A stretch of DNA of 64,000 nt from Isoetes taiwanensis (GCA_021234155.1 JAJEKV010000064.1:1180001-1244000), one strand, 5' to 3'; counted from the stretch's first letter, positions 37,255 to 49,265 are shown. Translations and numbers: made by a program. The notes: a model not told the origin generated them from the letters alone.

Positions 37255-38822
37255 TGTGACGTTCCAGAATAATATACGGTATGAATACGTATATTATACT
37301 GACACGTCACTAGTACATGCCGACTCAGACGACATGTACACCGCGACCATAAAGGGGTAGTACCCTAGGGTACGACCCTGTGAACCATTATATTGCACAT
37401 GTTAAGGCCACATGTGAATATAATCTCCTTTTGCCATGTGGCAATGACCCATTGCCCAAAAGGGACCAGCCCTAAATTCGTGGGGATAAAGGGACATAAA
37501 CCCTAAAAGGGAAACCCTTTCGGTTTCCAGCCCCTATAGGTCGGATTGGAGCAGCATCGGACGCCCTTTTCGCTGAAACGAAGATGGCGGAGGAACCGAG
37601 AATTGCTAGGTTGCAGCTTCGATCCAAGACCAGGCGGTTTGAGATCCAAAGGCATGGGCGCTTTGGAGGAGTGGGAGCCAGCCAAGAAGCGGGTTAGTGG
37701 TTGATCCGATAGTTAGATCCGAGTTTTCAGCTCTCATTCTATAGGATTCGCCTTCATTCTTAGCTATAGGCGACCCCTACAGCCTAAGAATAATAGACAC
37801 TAACAAAGGAACCTAACCATGTATGATTAGGTAGATTAGAATAGATGTATTCTATTATTTTCAGTTACATTGTGATGATGTTTCGACATTCTATGCGCCA
37901 CTCTTGTGTATTGGGAAGGGGGTAGAGACCCGAGCCCAAGTAGTTGTATGATCGAGTTTAGCCCATTAATTCCCAATTAATGCGGCACATGTGCATAAAG
38001 CCCTTTGGCCGGGTGGCGGAGCTAGACCGCCGACAAGGAAGGGCTTGTCGATCACGATTGATTCCTCCAGTGCGTGGCGGCAGCCGGGGAACATTGTGGG
38101 CTAGGCCTAATACCACCTGCACTCGCGTGAGGCCCGGTATGGGCTCGACACCTCTTGGGTGATGCGTCATCTTCTAGGGGTTCAAGTCGATAATCGAGCA
38201 AAGGCTCTCTAGCTCGCTTTGTGATTGGCATGAACCTTCCGAGGGGGAGTGATCTCCTCCTACCTCATCGGGAGCCGGGAGATGCAACCCAAGAGTAGCC
38301 CCTTTGGCTACGAACCCGGCGAAGCTACGGTCAGGGCTCCAATATTTGTTCACCTATCCGCAAAGTATGCAATGAGGAGGCGGATGGAGTGGACTACCCA
38401 ACGACCATGTTCTATGCCAGCCAAATCCATTTGCCATGAATTACGCCTGCGCATTGTTATCCGGAGACCCAAGCCGTCAGTCTTTCCCCAAGAGTCTGAG
38501 CCTGGGTAGGATTCCCCCATGTTATGTTGATGTACTGATGTGTTGTTGCAGCTACTGTGATATGGTGGACCACCCTTCGAGGTGGGTTGTTATTATTGAT
38601 TGATGTCATGTGCTCATGTGTGTTTACGCTTCCGCAGCTAGATCGATCCCGAGGGAGACGGGATGAATGACACGTCCATTCTTCCCCGTCGGGTTCTTGA
38701 CCACCAGCAAGAACCCGATGTTAGGTGGACGGCCTCATATGTCGTGGCGTGATCTTTGGTTTGAGGGATGATCTCCAGTTTGTATAGGATCGGGGCATCG
38801 TATAGGATCTGGGGCCGTCACA
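37255..38822 (+). repeat. LTR 1 (5' LTR of element A)
   Basis: 1568 bp with perfect 7-bp terminal inverted repeats TGTGACG...CGTCACA. It is followed by one base and the primer-binding site. It is homologous along its length to 50422-51984 and 63438-64000. Confidence 0.92.
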
Positions 38823-38823
38823 A

Positions 38824-38835
38824 TGGTATCAGAGC
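38824..38835 (+). promoter_or_regulatory. Primer-binding site (initiator tRNA-Met)
   Basis: tggtatcagagc, complementary to the 3' end of plant initiator tRNA-Met, one base after the LTR end. It primes minus-strand DNA synthesis. Confidence 0.92.
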
Positions 38836-39078
38836 CTTGATCTTGGCAGACCAAGATCGAGCACTGACCGTATTCCTATAGGAACTAACCAATCTAGACA
38901 TTCAGTCTTGGAGATAAAAGCCCAAGCACGAACCTCGAGTAGTGGGAAATTTTTTTCCCCGGAATAGAGTTAGTAATTATCTAGAACTAGAATAATTAGA
39001 GAACATATTTAAGATGAAATAGATAGAAGAAAAGCCTCCTAAGAAAGCTTAGTAAAATTTAGTCACTTTTTTTTGGCC

Positions 39079-39362
39079 GACACCTCCAAGGATGCGCCAG
39101 GAGCATGTTAGGTTCATACCTAATTGGTCCTCGCGCACGCTTAGAGGGGTCCCCTAAAAGTGACTTCGGAATTTGCTCAAAATTTACTCAAAGTGTAAGA
39201 GAAATGGTAGAATCTTACTTAAAATGTTGGAATTAGCGGGAAACGCATGTTAATATGTGCAAATTGGAAAAGTTTAGAACAGAAAGGGGCAACACCTCTA
39301 AGGGTGCGCCAGGGCATAGTTAGGTCCGGACCTAACACCCTTCTCGCGCACTCTTGGAGGGG
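39079..39362. repeat. Paired palindromic hairpins in the element A leader
   Basis: Two copies (39079-39150 and 39291-39362, 212 bp apart) of an imperfect palindrome of about 72 bp, with arms acacctcyaaggrtgcgcc and its approximate complement. The centre of the second copy is the perfect palindrome gttaggtccggacctaac. The same hairpins occur in the same places in element B. Confidence 0.85.
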
Positions 39363-39456
39363 TTTGAAGGAAAATGGTTGAAGAAGACTCCACTTTGATT
39401 CAAGGTGGGGAGAATTTCGTCAGCAAACCAAGAAAATAACCGATTGGGCCAAACCC

Positions 39457-39464
39457 TATAAATT
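39457..39464 (+). promoter_or_regulatory. TATA-box-like site before the H3-like gene (A)
   Basis: tataaatt lies 111 bp before the ATG at 39568, exactly as in element B (52633 to 52744). Confidence 0.5.
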
Positions 39465-39567
39465 AGTGGACTTAGGCCTCATTTTTAGGGTTTCCCACGT
39501 TGTTCTCCGAGCTCGTTCCGATAGGCGATCTTCTGGCACCCTGCTCCAAATCGATCGGTGTTAAACA

Positions 39568-40459
39568 ATGGCTAGGACGAAGTAGACCGCTCGTAAGGTA
39601 AGCAAAGATGATAAGCCCAAATGCCCAAGTCCTCGCCCGAAAGCGTAAAACTCAAAGATCTTTGAGAGAAAATTGAAGGCCGACATGGAGAGGCGACCTA
39701 GATATTACAGAAATCTAGAGAAGAGGCGGAAGAAAGAAGAGAAGGCCAAGAGGAAAGAAGAGAAGGCAAGGAGGAAGGAGGAAAAGGCAAAGCGCAGGGA
39801 GGAGAAGGCAAGGAAGAAAGCACAAGAAGCCGTCGAGGGGGCCGAGGAAGACCAATGGTGAGAGCAGAGAACGAAGAACAGGGAAGAAAGAGACCCGAAG
39901 GGCAAGGGGGTAATGACAGAAGGGCCACCCAAGAAGAAGAGGAGGAGCTCGGTCGGCATCGTCATCGGTGAACGACCCGAAGACGACCAACCTCCATCCT
40001 CATCTGAAGATACCGGTGATCTGCAGAACTTCTTGGAGGAAGTACTTAGGAACTCAAGAATCCTCGCGAAACAAAGCAAACACTCATACGCATGAACCCC
40101 AAGAGGAGGACTAAACCCCAGCCTGTGACCCGTAGAAACACGAGTTGAACTACCCCCTCCGTTACCTCCACCGTTTCCAGAATGGCAAGAGGCGAGGAAA
40201 TTAGATGCAGACAAAGCAGCCGCAAAGAAGGCGAACAAGACGGCCAGGGATTCGTACACCTTAGGGCCCGAGAGGAGATACAAGAAACAGTTAGCAGACT
40301 ATACAGTATACAAGAAGATGCACACCAAATACAGTGCCTATTACGAGGTGCACAAGGTAAAATATATTGAAGGAGGGCGGCCAACACGTGAGATATTCCA
40401 GCTGAAGCCTCCACCAGAACTTCCAGACCCCCCGAAGAAACCCATGAAAAGATCCCAAG
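39568..40459 (+). pseudogene. Histone H3-like gene of element A, tail and linker part
   Basis: The first codons give MARTK*TARKVSKDDKP, where a C-to-T change turned the glutamine codon of the H3-tail motif into TAG. The rest matches copy B: a K/E/R-rich region (KRKEEKARRKEEKAKRREEK), the NLS-like PPKKKRRSS, and then an acidic/Pro-rich linker. A keeps the linker frame better than B. From about 40170 it reads PEWQEARKLDADKAAAKKAN and continues open through GPERRYKK and [12 protein letters not shown] to 40459. There the inversion breakpoint separates it from the histone fold, now at 46162-45877 on the minus strand. Upstream frameshifts exist around 39635 and 40070. Confidence 0.85.
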
Positions 40460-41703
40460 TAGCGAGTCTCGGCGTCGTTCATCTTCCGTGAATCGTATGC
40501 TACGACTCTTTCTTCTTGCATTAAGACTGCTCCCGTCGCAATCTTGCTAGCATCAGTTGCAACTAGCTTGTCCTTCTCTGGATCTGGCAACGTTAAAACG
40601 GGGGCGGTTGTTAAGGCTTCCTTCAACTTCTCAAATCCTGCTTGAGCCTTCTTTTGCCAATGTGCCACCCGGTCTCTTATCTTTTCTGCCTTGGTGAGGT
40701 CCGTCAAAGGTGCTGCTATCTTAGCAAAGTTCTTGACAAACTTTCTATAATATCCTGCTAAGCCCAAAAAGCTTCTCACCTCGTGTATGTTCTTTGGTGC
40801 TGGCCATTCAATCACTGCTTGGATCTTTGCGGGATCGGTGGAGATGCCGTCTGCTGATATGATATGCCCCAAGTATTCCACTCTTTCGGTGGCGAAATGA
40901 CATTTCGACAACTTCGCATAAAGCTGATGTCTCCGCAGTTTCTCAAGTACCCTCCTCAAATGTTGAATATCTCCTCTAGGGACTTGCTATACACCAAAAT
41001 GTCATCAAAGAACACGATAACAAATGTGTCGAGGAATTCCCGAAAGACATCGTTCATGAGTCTCATGAACGTTGCTGGGGCATTAGATAAGCCAAATGGC
41101 ATCACTGTGAATTCATAGTGGCCATATCTTGTTCGGAACGCCGTTTTGTGGATATCTTCCTCCTTGATTCTGATTTGATGATAGCCGGACCTTAAGTCTA
41201 TTTTGGAGAAGACTCTGGCACCTTGTAGCTGATCCATCAGATCATCCGCTCTGGGTAAGGCATACTTGTTCTTGATGGTGTGTTTGTTTAATTGACGGTA
41301 GTCAATACACATCCTCAAGCTTCCATCCTTCTTCTTGACGAATAAGATGGGGGCTCCGAACGGAGAGATACTAGGCCTTATGAACCCTAGGTCTAATAGC
41401 TCCTGCAATTGCTTCTTCAACTCTGATAGTTCGTGAGCCATTCTATCTGATTGCCTTACTTGTGGGCTTGGTGCACGGTTCGAAAGTGCAATTTCGCTCT
41501 ACTCCTCTATATGGTGGGAGTTCCTTGATTTCATCGGGAAACAAGTCATGGAACTCCTTTATTAACTTGGCTACCTGCTTGGGTAGCTTGCTTACTGATT
41601 TATCTTCTTTATCCTCTGGCGCTTCTTCTTCGGCAAGTTCTAATTTGAAGATGTATGCAACTTGCTGCCTTTTCATGCATCTAAGTAACTTCATGCATTG
41701 CAT
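40460..41703 (-). pseudogene. pol: Element A RT and start of RNase H (inverted)
   Basis: The minus strand encodes RT with [35 protein letters not shown] and the catalytic [10 protein letters not shown], followed by [28 protein letters not shown] and [19 protein letters not shown] (start of RNase H). Frames are broken near 40956 and 41442. The RNase H continues on the plus strand from 46163 because the inversion breakpoint lies inside it. Unlike B, this copy keeps an unbroken DQLQGARVF and the 25 bp deleted from B's RT-RNase H junction. Confidence 0.9.
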
Positions 41704-42190
41704 TATAGGTGTTACTTCCTTACCTGTGATCTCTATGATTTTCCCGTTGGGCGCCGTTAGCTTCAGCTTTCGCTCCCCACAATCTATTTGGGCTTTTCTT
41801 GCGGGTGGAGGTATTCCATACCTATGATGAGGTCATATTTTCCGATGTTCATGATCTACGCCCCATTTCAATATTGATGCCGGGTAAGTCTATATTGAAA
41901 TTCACCCTCTTCTTGCGGCGATTATGCACGATGGCTCCGCTTAGCTAACACTACATGGCCCGGGCTTAAACTTCACTTGTTTTCAACTTTAGCATTTCGG
42001 CCATCCTTGGTGACGCAAAGTTGTGGGAACTGCCACAATCTATGAGGACTATAAAAGATTTGGCGGCTATCTTACCAATTGTGGATATTACTTGATCTTG
42101 GCTCTCTGCGGCTTTCACGTATCTATGGCGGCAAAGATATGACACTCACCATGGATAAAGTCGCCGTCCTTCGTCCTCCTCTTCTTACCG
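41704..42190 (-). pseudogene. pol: Element A aspartic protease (inverted, degraded)
   Basis: The minus strand is homologous to B's protease region (57630-58005): the DCGSS-type active-site segment near 42030-42060, and downstream pieces around the YDLIIGMEYL-equivalent. Several indels break the frame. It would have released Gag and Pol proteins. Confidence 0.7.
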
Positions 42191-43556
42191 CCAAGGGGTC
42201 TCCCCACCTCCCATTTCTGCAAGTCTTTGCATTCATCACGAGCAGGCGGTTGTGTGTTCTATGCCCCTTTTGGAAGCACCTGGAACACAACTTTTTTTTT
42301 CTATGCATTCTTGCCGCTTTTCCTTCAAAATGGAGTTGAGGAACTGCTTGACTGTCTTTGAGTAGTTTGAGCCTCCCCCTTGTCCTTTGTCTTTAAAGCT
42401 GACGTGCTTTTTCTCTGGCTGCTTCCACTGATTTCCCGAGTATGGCGTCTTGGCAGGTGACGGACTGGTTGCTCTCGGGCTCTGGCCTCCATACCCTTTT
42501 CCTTTGTCATACCACTTGCTTGGGTTCACTATTAGGGGTCCCGTTCCTTGTAAGCTTATGGCCTTTGCTTCGCCTCCGATATCTTGGCCTGGGTTCAGGG
42601 CCCTGACTAGTTTCCGTAGTTCTTCATTCAGGCCCTCCACATAGCCTTCCACCGCTCTTCTCTCACTGAGTTTTGGCACATAAAGCCTCAACCTCATGAA
42701 CTCCTCCGTATATTTCTGTACGGATTTGTTCCCCTGTTGCAACCTGTGGAAGGCTTGCATCTGATGGCACTTGTGCTCTCTGGGCACATAGTGTTGTTTG
42801 AAAGCCTTTGCGAACTTTGTGAACCTGCACTTGTCTCTGCTCATCCCATGGGCTTTGGCATAGCCCCTCCACCAAATGCGGGCTGCCCCTTTCAGGTTCG
42901 CGGTGGCTACTCTGCCCTTATCCTTATCCTTCATACCGTAAGCATTGCCATATTCGCTCATCTCGTCTAGCCATGCTTCGGCTTCCATCCCTGATCTGTT
43001 TTCGCCGGAAAACTGTTCCAGCTTGTGGGCTTTCCATACTCAAGGCCGAGTCGACCTTTTTCTGGTAGTCGGATTGGCTTGGCTGTCTTACCCTTATTCT
43101 CTCTTCCCTCCGGGCGGTCCTTTCTGTTTCTTTCTCAGACTCAGAGCTTGAGTCCGAGTTGTCTGAAGAGTTGGAGCTAGAAGATCTGCGCCGACTCCTC
43201 TTTCTTTCTTTTCCCTTGTGTTGAGAACGGGCCTCTGGGGCTTGCACGTTCTGATCCTGCCTGTTATTCCCCCTGCCGGCCAACATGGCTTTTATTTCTT
43301 GCAGATCTGACCTCATCTGCGAGATTTCTTCCTCTGGCGTCGGTGCGTAGTACTCTTCGAACAGATTCCGAGGCTGGAATTGTCCCGGTGGTGTCTGCTC
43401 GCCTTGGGCTTGGAATTCAATTTCGACATTCCTGGCTGTTCTAGCTGCACATATTGTATGGGCACCATTTATCATGAGTTCTTTTGTTGGTTGCATTAAG
43501 AGTTTGAATGATATGATTGTTAAGGCAAAGATATCAAAAAGACATTTAAAATGCAA
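42191..43556 (-). pseudogene. gag: Element A Gag (inverted)
   Basis: The minus strand first reads an N-terminal part (43556-42930) with RNLFEEYYAPTPEEE and a Ser/Arg-rich stretch (KGKERKRSRRRSSSS). After a frameshift near 42990 comes a Retrotrans_gag-type capsid with AWLDEMSEYGNAYGMKDKDK, AARIWWRGYAK and YTEEFMRLRLYVPKLSERRA. A zinc-knuckle region near 42300-42255 (CSRCFQKGHRTHN) has lost its last cysteine. The capsid core is better preserved here than in B. Confidence 0.88.
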
Positions 43557-43636
43557 TTCAAAAGATCTTATATTTTTATTAATATATAGCCGATATATTA
43601 ACTTAATACAATAGTCATGATTTCCGTTACATTGAT

Positions 43637-45154
43637 TTACTGATGGGATGGGTGATCCTCAAGGAATTTCTTCACTTGGGCTGTACCCACTGTACGTCCC
43701 AAGTTCCGGAGTATATCCCTCGATGATCCCCCTCGGATAGCTAAGGCTAGCTCTTCGACCCGTCTATCGGAGGTATGAGCTGCTATTACTGCCAACCGAC
43801 CTTGTCGAAAGTGGGGTACCGCGAAGTCGAAAATGCTCAAGGCCGTTCTCCGCTTCACCAAAATTACATGGTCGACTTTTTCTGATAGCCGTGCGTGCAT
43901 ACCAAAACCCGATAGTGCTATCAGCATCTGGACGGCTTCCTCTCCACGTGGGCTGAAAAGCTTATGAAATACTATTATCCTACCATCTGTTAGGAGCGGA
44001 AGATAATATTTAAGTGCTGCTCCGGGTATTCCTCCCCGTGCTCCTGAGGTAGACCTGTGCCTTGATGCATATTGATTGACCCGTACTTGAACTAATTCTT
44101 CGTAGTCATGGAAGAGCATTCGTACACTTGTTAAGTTCGTGGCTCTCCCTAGGTTCGTTGGTAATGGTTCTTGTGAAGAGGATTCTGGTTGAAGCGCTCT
44201 TGTTGTTTTCCCCCTTATTCCCATCTGCTCTTGGAGTGCCACAAACTCCTCCTCTGTAGGGAGTTGTTCTTCCGTCATCATGCCTCTGATAGTGCTATAG
44301 GCTTCGATATCTGACATGTTGTGTCCCCGTATATATGTGGCTGCTTCCCTTACTTGCCTTTGGAAAGTCATGCATTTCTTGGTCGATGAAATCCTCTAAG
44401 TCCGGTTCTTTGCCGTAGAAAGGTGAAGGAGTTTGTCGTAGCGATAGCCTTTGTCTGCATTGGGAAGGTTTTAATATCGTTTAGGAATAAATATTCACTG
44501 CCCTTCGACTATGATGGTCGGCTAGACTTGTTATTCCCAGCCCGATTGGTTGTGCTATTCTCGGTGTGCTCTGTCGCCGGCCGAAATGGCTAACATCTTG
44601 TTACCTTCCGCGGCGTTCTTCTTACGGGTCCACTTCCATTTCCTCTTCACTTTCCTCTTGAGTCCTCACGTTCTTCGGATGATTCGGCTTCTGGTTGCTT
44701 TCGTACTCAAGCAGTAGTTGTTTGTCTGCTGCTGCGTCCAAGGGTGACCTCTAGTGGCTGGATTGATGGTTCACCTACCACGGTTTGGGCCCTATAGAAT
44801 AAATATAGTGCTAAGGCTGTGTTGTAAGAGAAAAATCTCTTTCTGTTACTGCTCATGGTCATGTAGTTGGGTAGGCGCTCGGTTCTATTCTGCAGCAGTT
44901 TCGCAATGTTGGGTATATGACTAAGGGCTGTTTGCAATACAGTCTTTGGTACAAAGTACCCTATGCATGGGTTCTTGCAAGCTAGGAGCTACTTTCTCTT
45001 GGAATTCTTGCAGAACTTGTTGATAGAACGGATTTGAGTTCAGGGTTGCCGACAAGTCAAATTCTTTCTAGAAAACTTGGAATACTAGGTTAACATCTAC
45101 CTCAGCAATGTGGGGAGAGGCGCTGTACCAGCTGATGAAGGATGAAGTAGCCAT
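43637..45154 (-). pseudogene. Element A copy of the 506-residue accessory gene (inverted, broken)
   Basis: Homologous to the intact gene of B (54634-56154). The start MATSSFISW lies at 45154. Frames break between 44940 and 44380, including the acidic tract, and the C-terminal 244 codons (44371-43637) are open. Preserved segments include MSDIEAYSTIRGMMTEEQLP, YYLPLLTDGRIIVFHKLF and ELALAIRGGSSRDILRNLG. Most differences from B in the C-terminal part are single substitutions. Confidence 0.85.
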
Positions 45155-45454
45155 GAGGAGGAGCGTGCTGCCGATATCAAACGGAACTGGAAGCGCTTAA
45201 GGAGGCTGGAAGATCGCCTTCGGCGCTGGAGCAACTTTGTAGGTGTGGTTTAGGGGTTATGAGGGTATTTATAGGGATCTTGTACCCTAAAATTTTTAGG
45301 GTTTCTAAAACTTTTGGCATTTTGGGATGAAGTTTGATGTTTCTAGGTTAATTTGGAGCTAGAAATGGATTGTATGCAATTTTAGGGTTCTAATGCAACA
45401 AATTTTGACCGAATTGGATATGTCTAGCACAAGTTATAGACCTTGAAAGGTCGG

Positions 45455-45741
45455 GCCCCTCTAAGAGTGCGCGAGGAGGGTGTTAGGTTGGGACCTAAGT
45501 GGCCTCTGGCGCACCTTTGGAGGTGTTGGTCTATCTACGCCTAATGGATGCCAAGAACAAGTTCAAAGACGTGAATTCCTACTTATTTTCCTCTTAATTG
45601 CAAGTTTCTTTGCTTATTTACTTCATTTGGAGCAGGTAAGTGGCTGATCTAGGGCCCAGTTGGCTAGACCCCTCTAAGAGTGCGCGAGGAGGGTGTTAGG
45701 TCGAGACCTAACTGTGCCCTGGCGCACCCTTAGAGGTGTTG
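45455..45741. repeat. Paired palindromic hairpins before the 506-codon gene (inverted, A)
   Basis: Two copies (45455-45528 and 45668-45741, 213 bp apart) of the same palindrome as in the leader, here in the inverted segment. They correspond to 54261-54334 and 54048-54121 of element B. Confidence 0.85.
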
Positions 45742-45876
45742 GCCAAAATTTGACATTTGCTCCTTAACTACTACTATACTTAATCCAATGCACGTTTAAA
45801 CAACTATATCTCCTTTTTATTCAAAATTTTCATACATTACATACAAGCCTGTTAGTTACAAAAAGTAGCTTCTGTT

Positions 45877-46162
45877 CTATTTATCTGTCCTCTTGATGTA
45901 TTTGGCAAGTCTCATATCCTTTGGTTGAAGCGTGACTCTTTTTGCATGGAGCGTGCATGCCAGTGAATCCTCGAAGTGTTGCACGACTTCCATCTCTGCT
46001 GCTTCTTGTAAAGCGAGTAACATATCGTTAGTTACTCGCTTGTTGGGGTCGAAGTCCCACAAAATCTCCCGGACGAATCTCTGGAATGCAGCTCTGGGAA
46101 TCAGAAATCCGTAACTCCTTTGGAAGTGCCGGATTTCTCACAGGGATCTCGCAAATGGGGAG
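45877..46162 (-). pseudogene. Histone fold of element A's H3-like gene (inverted)
   Basis: From 46162 downward: SPFARSL*EIRHFQRSYGFL, then IPRAAFQRFVREILWDF, then LLALQEAAEMEVV, HFEDSLACTLHAKRVTL, and finally PKDMRLAKYIKRTDK with a stop. All helices of an H3 fold (alphaN, alpha1, alpha2, alpha3) are present in order. Arginine CGA became TGA in alphaN. However, the glutamine codon in AAFQRF that is TAG in B is intact here. The inversion has separated this fold from its tail (39568-40459). Confidence 0.92.
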
Positions 46163-47455
46163 ACATGATCAGGAGCTATTGGCAGTGGTAAGAGCTTTAA
46201 AGATCTGGAGACACTATCTATTGGGAAGGAAGTTCCAATTAGATACTGATCATCAGAGTCTACAATACATCTTCACGCAATCATTGTTGAATTTGAGGCA
46301 AAGAAGATGGATGGAGTTCCTGGAAGAGTACGATTTCGAGATTGTGTACAAGCCAGGGAAACTCAATGTGGTTGCAGATGCTCTGTCAAGACATCCCTTA
46401 ACAACAAGAGTGCATTGCAATGCCATATCAACACTCACCAGTGAGTTTGGCAAGAAAATAGAAGAAACGTTGCCAACGAACAAGGACTTTCAGGAAGTAT
46501 GGGCAAGCCTTTCTAAGGAGGCAAGAACAGACAAGGAGAGAGAAACCTTCAAACATTTTAAGAAGGAGGGAAATCTCTTGTACCATAAGAATAAGTTGTG
46601 TGTGCCAGAATCATCTGGAGTCAGAAGGTTGATTCTCCACGACACCCACAACAGCCCAATAGCCGGCCACGCAGGTTTTACGAAAACCTACTTCAAGATA
46701 AGGAGTAGTTACTATTGGCCAGGCATGAAGAAGCAGATAGCAAGACACATACGCGAATGTCAGCTATGTCAGCAGACCAAGGCGGAGCAACTACGAATTC
46801 CAAGGGCATTAGAGCCATTGCCAGTACCAAACTCCAAGTGGGAGATAATTGGCATGGACTTCATTACAGGGCTCCCTAGAACCATAAGGGGCAAAGACGC
46901 CTTAATGGTCGTAGTCGACAAATTGTCGAAAATGGCGCACTTTGTGCCTTGCAGGAGCACCGACACGGCTTTAGACACGGCTGTATTATTTACAAAGGAG
47001 ATCTTTAGACTCCATGGGATGCCAAGAGAAATAATCTCTGATAGGGATTCGAAGTTCATGAGTGCATTCTGGCAGGATCTCTTCAGCACCATCGGAACGA
47101 AATTATCGATGAGCTCGGCTTATCACCCTCAGACAGATGGGCAGACGGAGCGCACCAATCGGATACTTGAGGATATGTTGCGCAATTATGTCTGGAACAA
47201 GCAATCAAAGTGGGATGACTACATCTACTTGGTTGAGTTTGTATACAATAGCACCAAGCAGGAGTCATCCCAAATGTCGTCGTTTATGATCAACTACGGC
47301 TATCAGTGCTTGACACCAGACACTTGGCACGACCCTGTGTCCAAGGTAGAAGTATCCCAGCAGATGTTAGCCGAGATGCAACAATTGGTTGAGGAGGTGC
47401 GAGGATACCTCTTAGCAGCAAGAAGCCGGCAAAAGAGCATAGAAGTCGTATTTAA
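46163..47455 (+). pseudogene. pol: Element A RNase H end and integrase
   Basis: After the breakpoint the frame reads HDQELLAVVRALKIWRHYLL, KPGKLNVVADALSRHP (end of RNase H), then integrase. The zinc region is HDTHNSPIAGH...CQLCQQTK. The core contains GMDFITGLPRTIRGKDALMV, ISDRDSKFMSAFWQDL and YHPQTDGQTERTNRILEDML, so both aspartates and the glutamate are present. It stays open to QKSIEVVFN, where a reversed DUF7869-like fragment interrupts it. The post-core domain resumes at 49266. This is the best-preserved integrase of the A/B family in the window. Confidence 0.93.
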
Positions 47456-49265
47456 TTAAAGTGGGACAAATCTTGAATTTTGGGACTCGGATTGAAAATG
47501 GGACTCACACCCCATAAAAATTTTTTTTGAATTGATTGCTTGAATAGAATTACACATCACACACAAAGAATTGGGTTACTTGTTTTCCTCATAAATTTAA
47601 CAAACCACTAGTTGAGAAAGTTTTCAAGCTTCTCAATATTATCTACCCTCATACAATGATATAGCATGGAGGTTGCTCATGGCTTTGTCCATCTCCCTTT
47701 TTGGGATCTTGTGTGTGTTGCCTTTTGCAGTGTGAGAACTTGGATATGACCATACCACACACTCCACCAATTCCCTCCTTTGAGGATCAGCATAATTTGC
47801 CCTCCACTTCTTCTCCCAAGCCTGATGGGTGTATTGCTCCTTCAAGTTGCCCTTCTTGTGTCTTCCAATGGGCTCCCAATATTGAATTTGGAATCCAGGG
47901 CGCGCAACTCCTCTCCATCGGGCATAGTGGTGGTTACATCGAGAGTGCCACCCCTAACCATATTGGACAGTCCTCATCATCGCCTTACTAGCACAAAGTA
48001 TCCTTCCTTGATGTCCTCAAAGGGATCCCACTCGAAGATCAAACCACTTCGGCTTTGAGGCCTTACTTCCCACAAACCACTTGGAACCCTTGTTAGGACC
48101 CAAGTGAACATTCTTAGACATGCTTGCTCCTTGAGAACCCTCCCATCTTGACTCGGCAAGAACCCGCCTCTTAGCTTCCTCCCACATGGTTGTTCAGGTT
48201 TCTAAGCATGTCACAACTTTCTCCCAAGTACTGATTAGGGAGTCCATTTGATTTTTCTTAAGAGTGGAGGTGTGCTTTCAATTTCAACATCATCCCAAAG
48301 CGTTATGTAATCCTTGATGCCCTTCACTAGTTGGCTAGAGTCTTTGATGCCTTGAAGGGAGGTAGTGGTTTTGGCTGCCCTTTAGGAATGAGAACCTCAC
48401 CAGCAGCACCCCTTTGCCACAACTCGATTCCTTGTACAGGCATCCACAACTTGTCACCTGGTCTCCACTTATATTGCATGATTGGTATTCCATCCCTAAC
48501 CCAAAACTTGAACTGAAGTGGCTTTGTGTGTCCCCTGTCAGCTGGTCCTTACCATCTAGCAAGTATCCCTCTACAAATGATTTCCAATGCAACCTCATCC
48601 ATCAAGAAAGCCATTGGGTTGGGGTCAATGCAGCTCTCAAACACATCCATTAGTTCAGGGAGACTAGTCACGTTTTCTCTCTTGAGCTTGGTGGAGAAAG
48701 TTCCAAAGAATCCATCTATATCATCATGCATATGCCCAACCATCATGAATCCCACTTTCACAACTTTGAATACTCCCACTTTATCAAGTATGACATTGCC
48801 CCAAACATCCATCTATTCTTGTTTTCTTTCCAACAGTTGTCCAATTGAACACATAGCTCCTCGGCGCAAAGGTTTCTCAAGTAAGGGAAATCATCCCAAG
48901 TCCTCCTTGATTCACTAGACACCTTGGATGTGAGCTTTTTTATCTGCCTTTGGTAACAAAGCGGTTGATCATCCATCAAAGCCTCAAAAATGGGTGCTGA
49001 AGGGGAATACCTCCTCCCTTCTATCGATCCTTTCTCTAGTGTTCTCAAGCACTTGGAAATAGAGCTCACATGGAAGTTTGGATCATCCCTCCATAGATCA
49101 AGCACAAAATGACCATATGTTCCAGTTCCATGACCATGTGTTAAGACACCCGCCAGACTTACTTTCATCTGAAAAGCATTTTGACAACGCTTGGGTAAAG
49201 GATCTAGCTTTGGCAAGAAAGTCTTGTGTTGGTCCATCTTATCATGAATTATACACAAAAATTAG
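47446..49265 (-). pseudogene. DUF7869-like gene fragment inserted in element A integrase (copy iii)
   Basis: The minus strand starts within the core (KMDQHKTFLPKLDPLPKR), then YGHFVLDLWRDDPNFH, ELCVQLDNCWKENKNRWMFG, VGHMHDDIDGFFGTFS, FWVRDGIPIMQYKWRPGDKLW and, near the C-terminus, KKWRANYADPQRREL. The 5' half of the gene is missing, and the 3' end with untranslated sequence is kept. The uninterrupted integrase sequence (gagcatagctgatcgac) survives in element B at 62263-62279, proving an insertion. A possible 3-bp repeat (tag) flanks it. It diverges from copies i and ii. Confidence 0.75.

Larger units (their letters stand above)
40460..46162 (-). other. 5.7-kb inverted segment within element A
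   Basis: The whole block is the reverse complement of element B 53626-59302. Junctions are abrupt: gatcccaag|tagcgag on the left and aatggggag|acatgatc on the right. Compared with B, only about seven bases are lost at the two ends. The sequence outside the block keeps B's orientation, so this is an internal inversion and not a separate insertion. Confidence 0.92.

Noticed and set aside
39568-40459. Plain histone H3 pseudogene unrelated to the retroelement
   Set aside because: It sits at the same place between PBS/leader and gag in both A and B, with a shared leader, hairpins and long linker absent from H3, so it belongs to the element.
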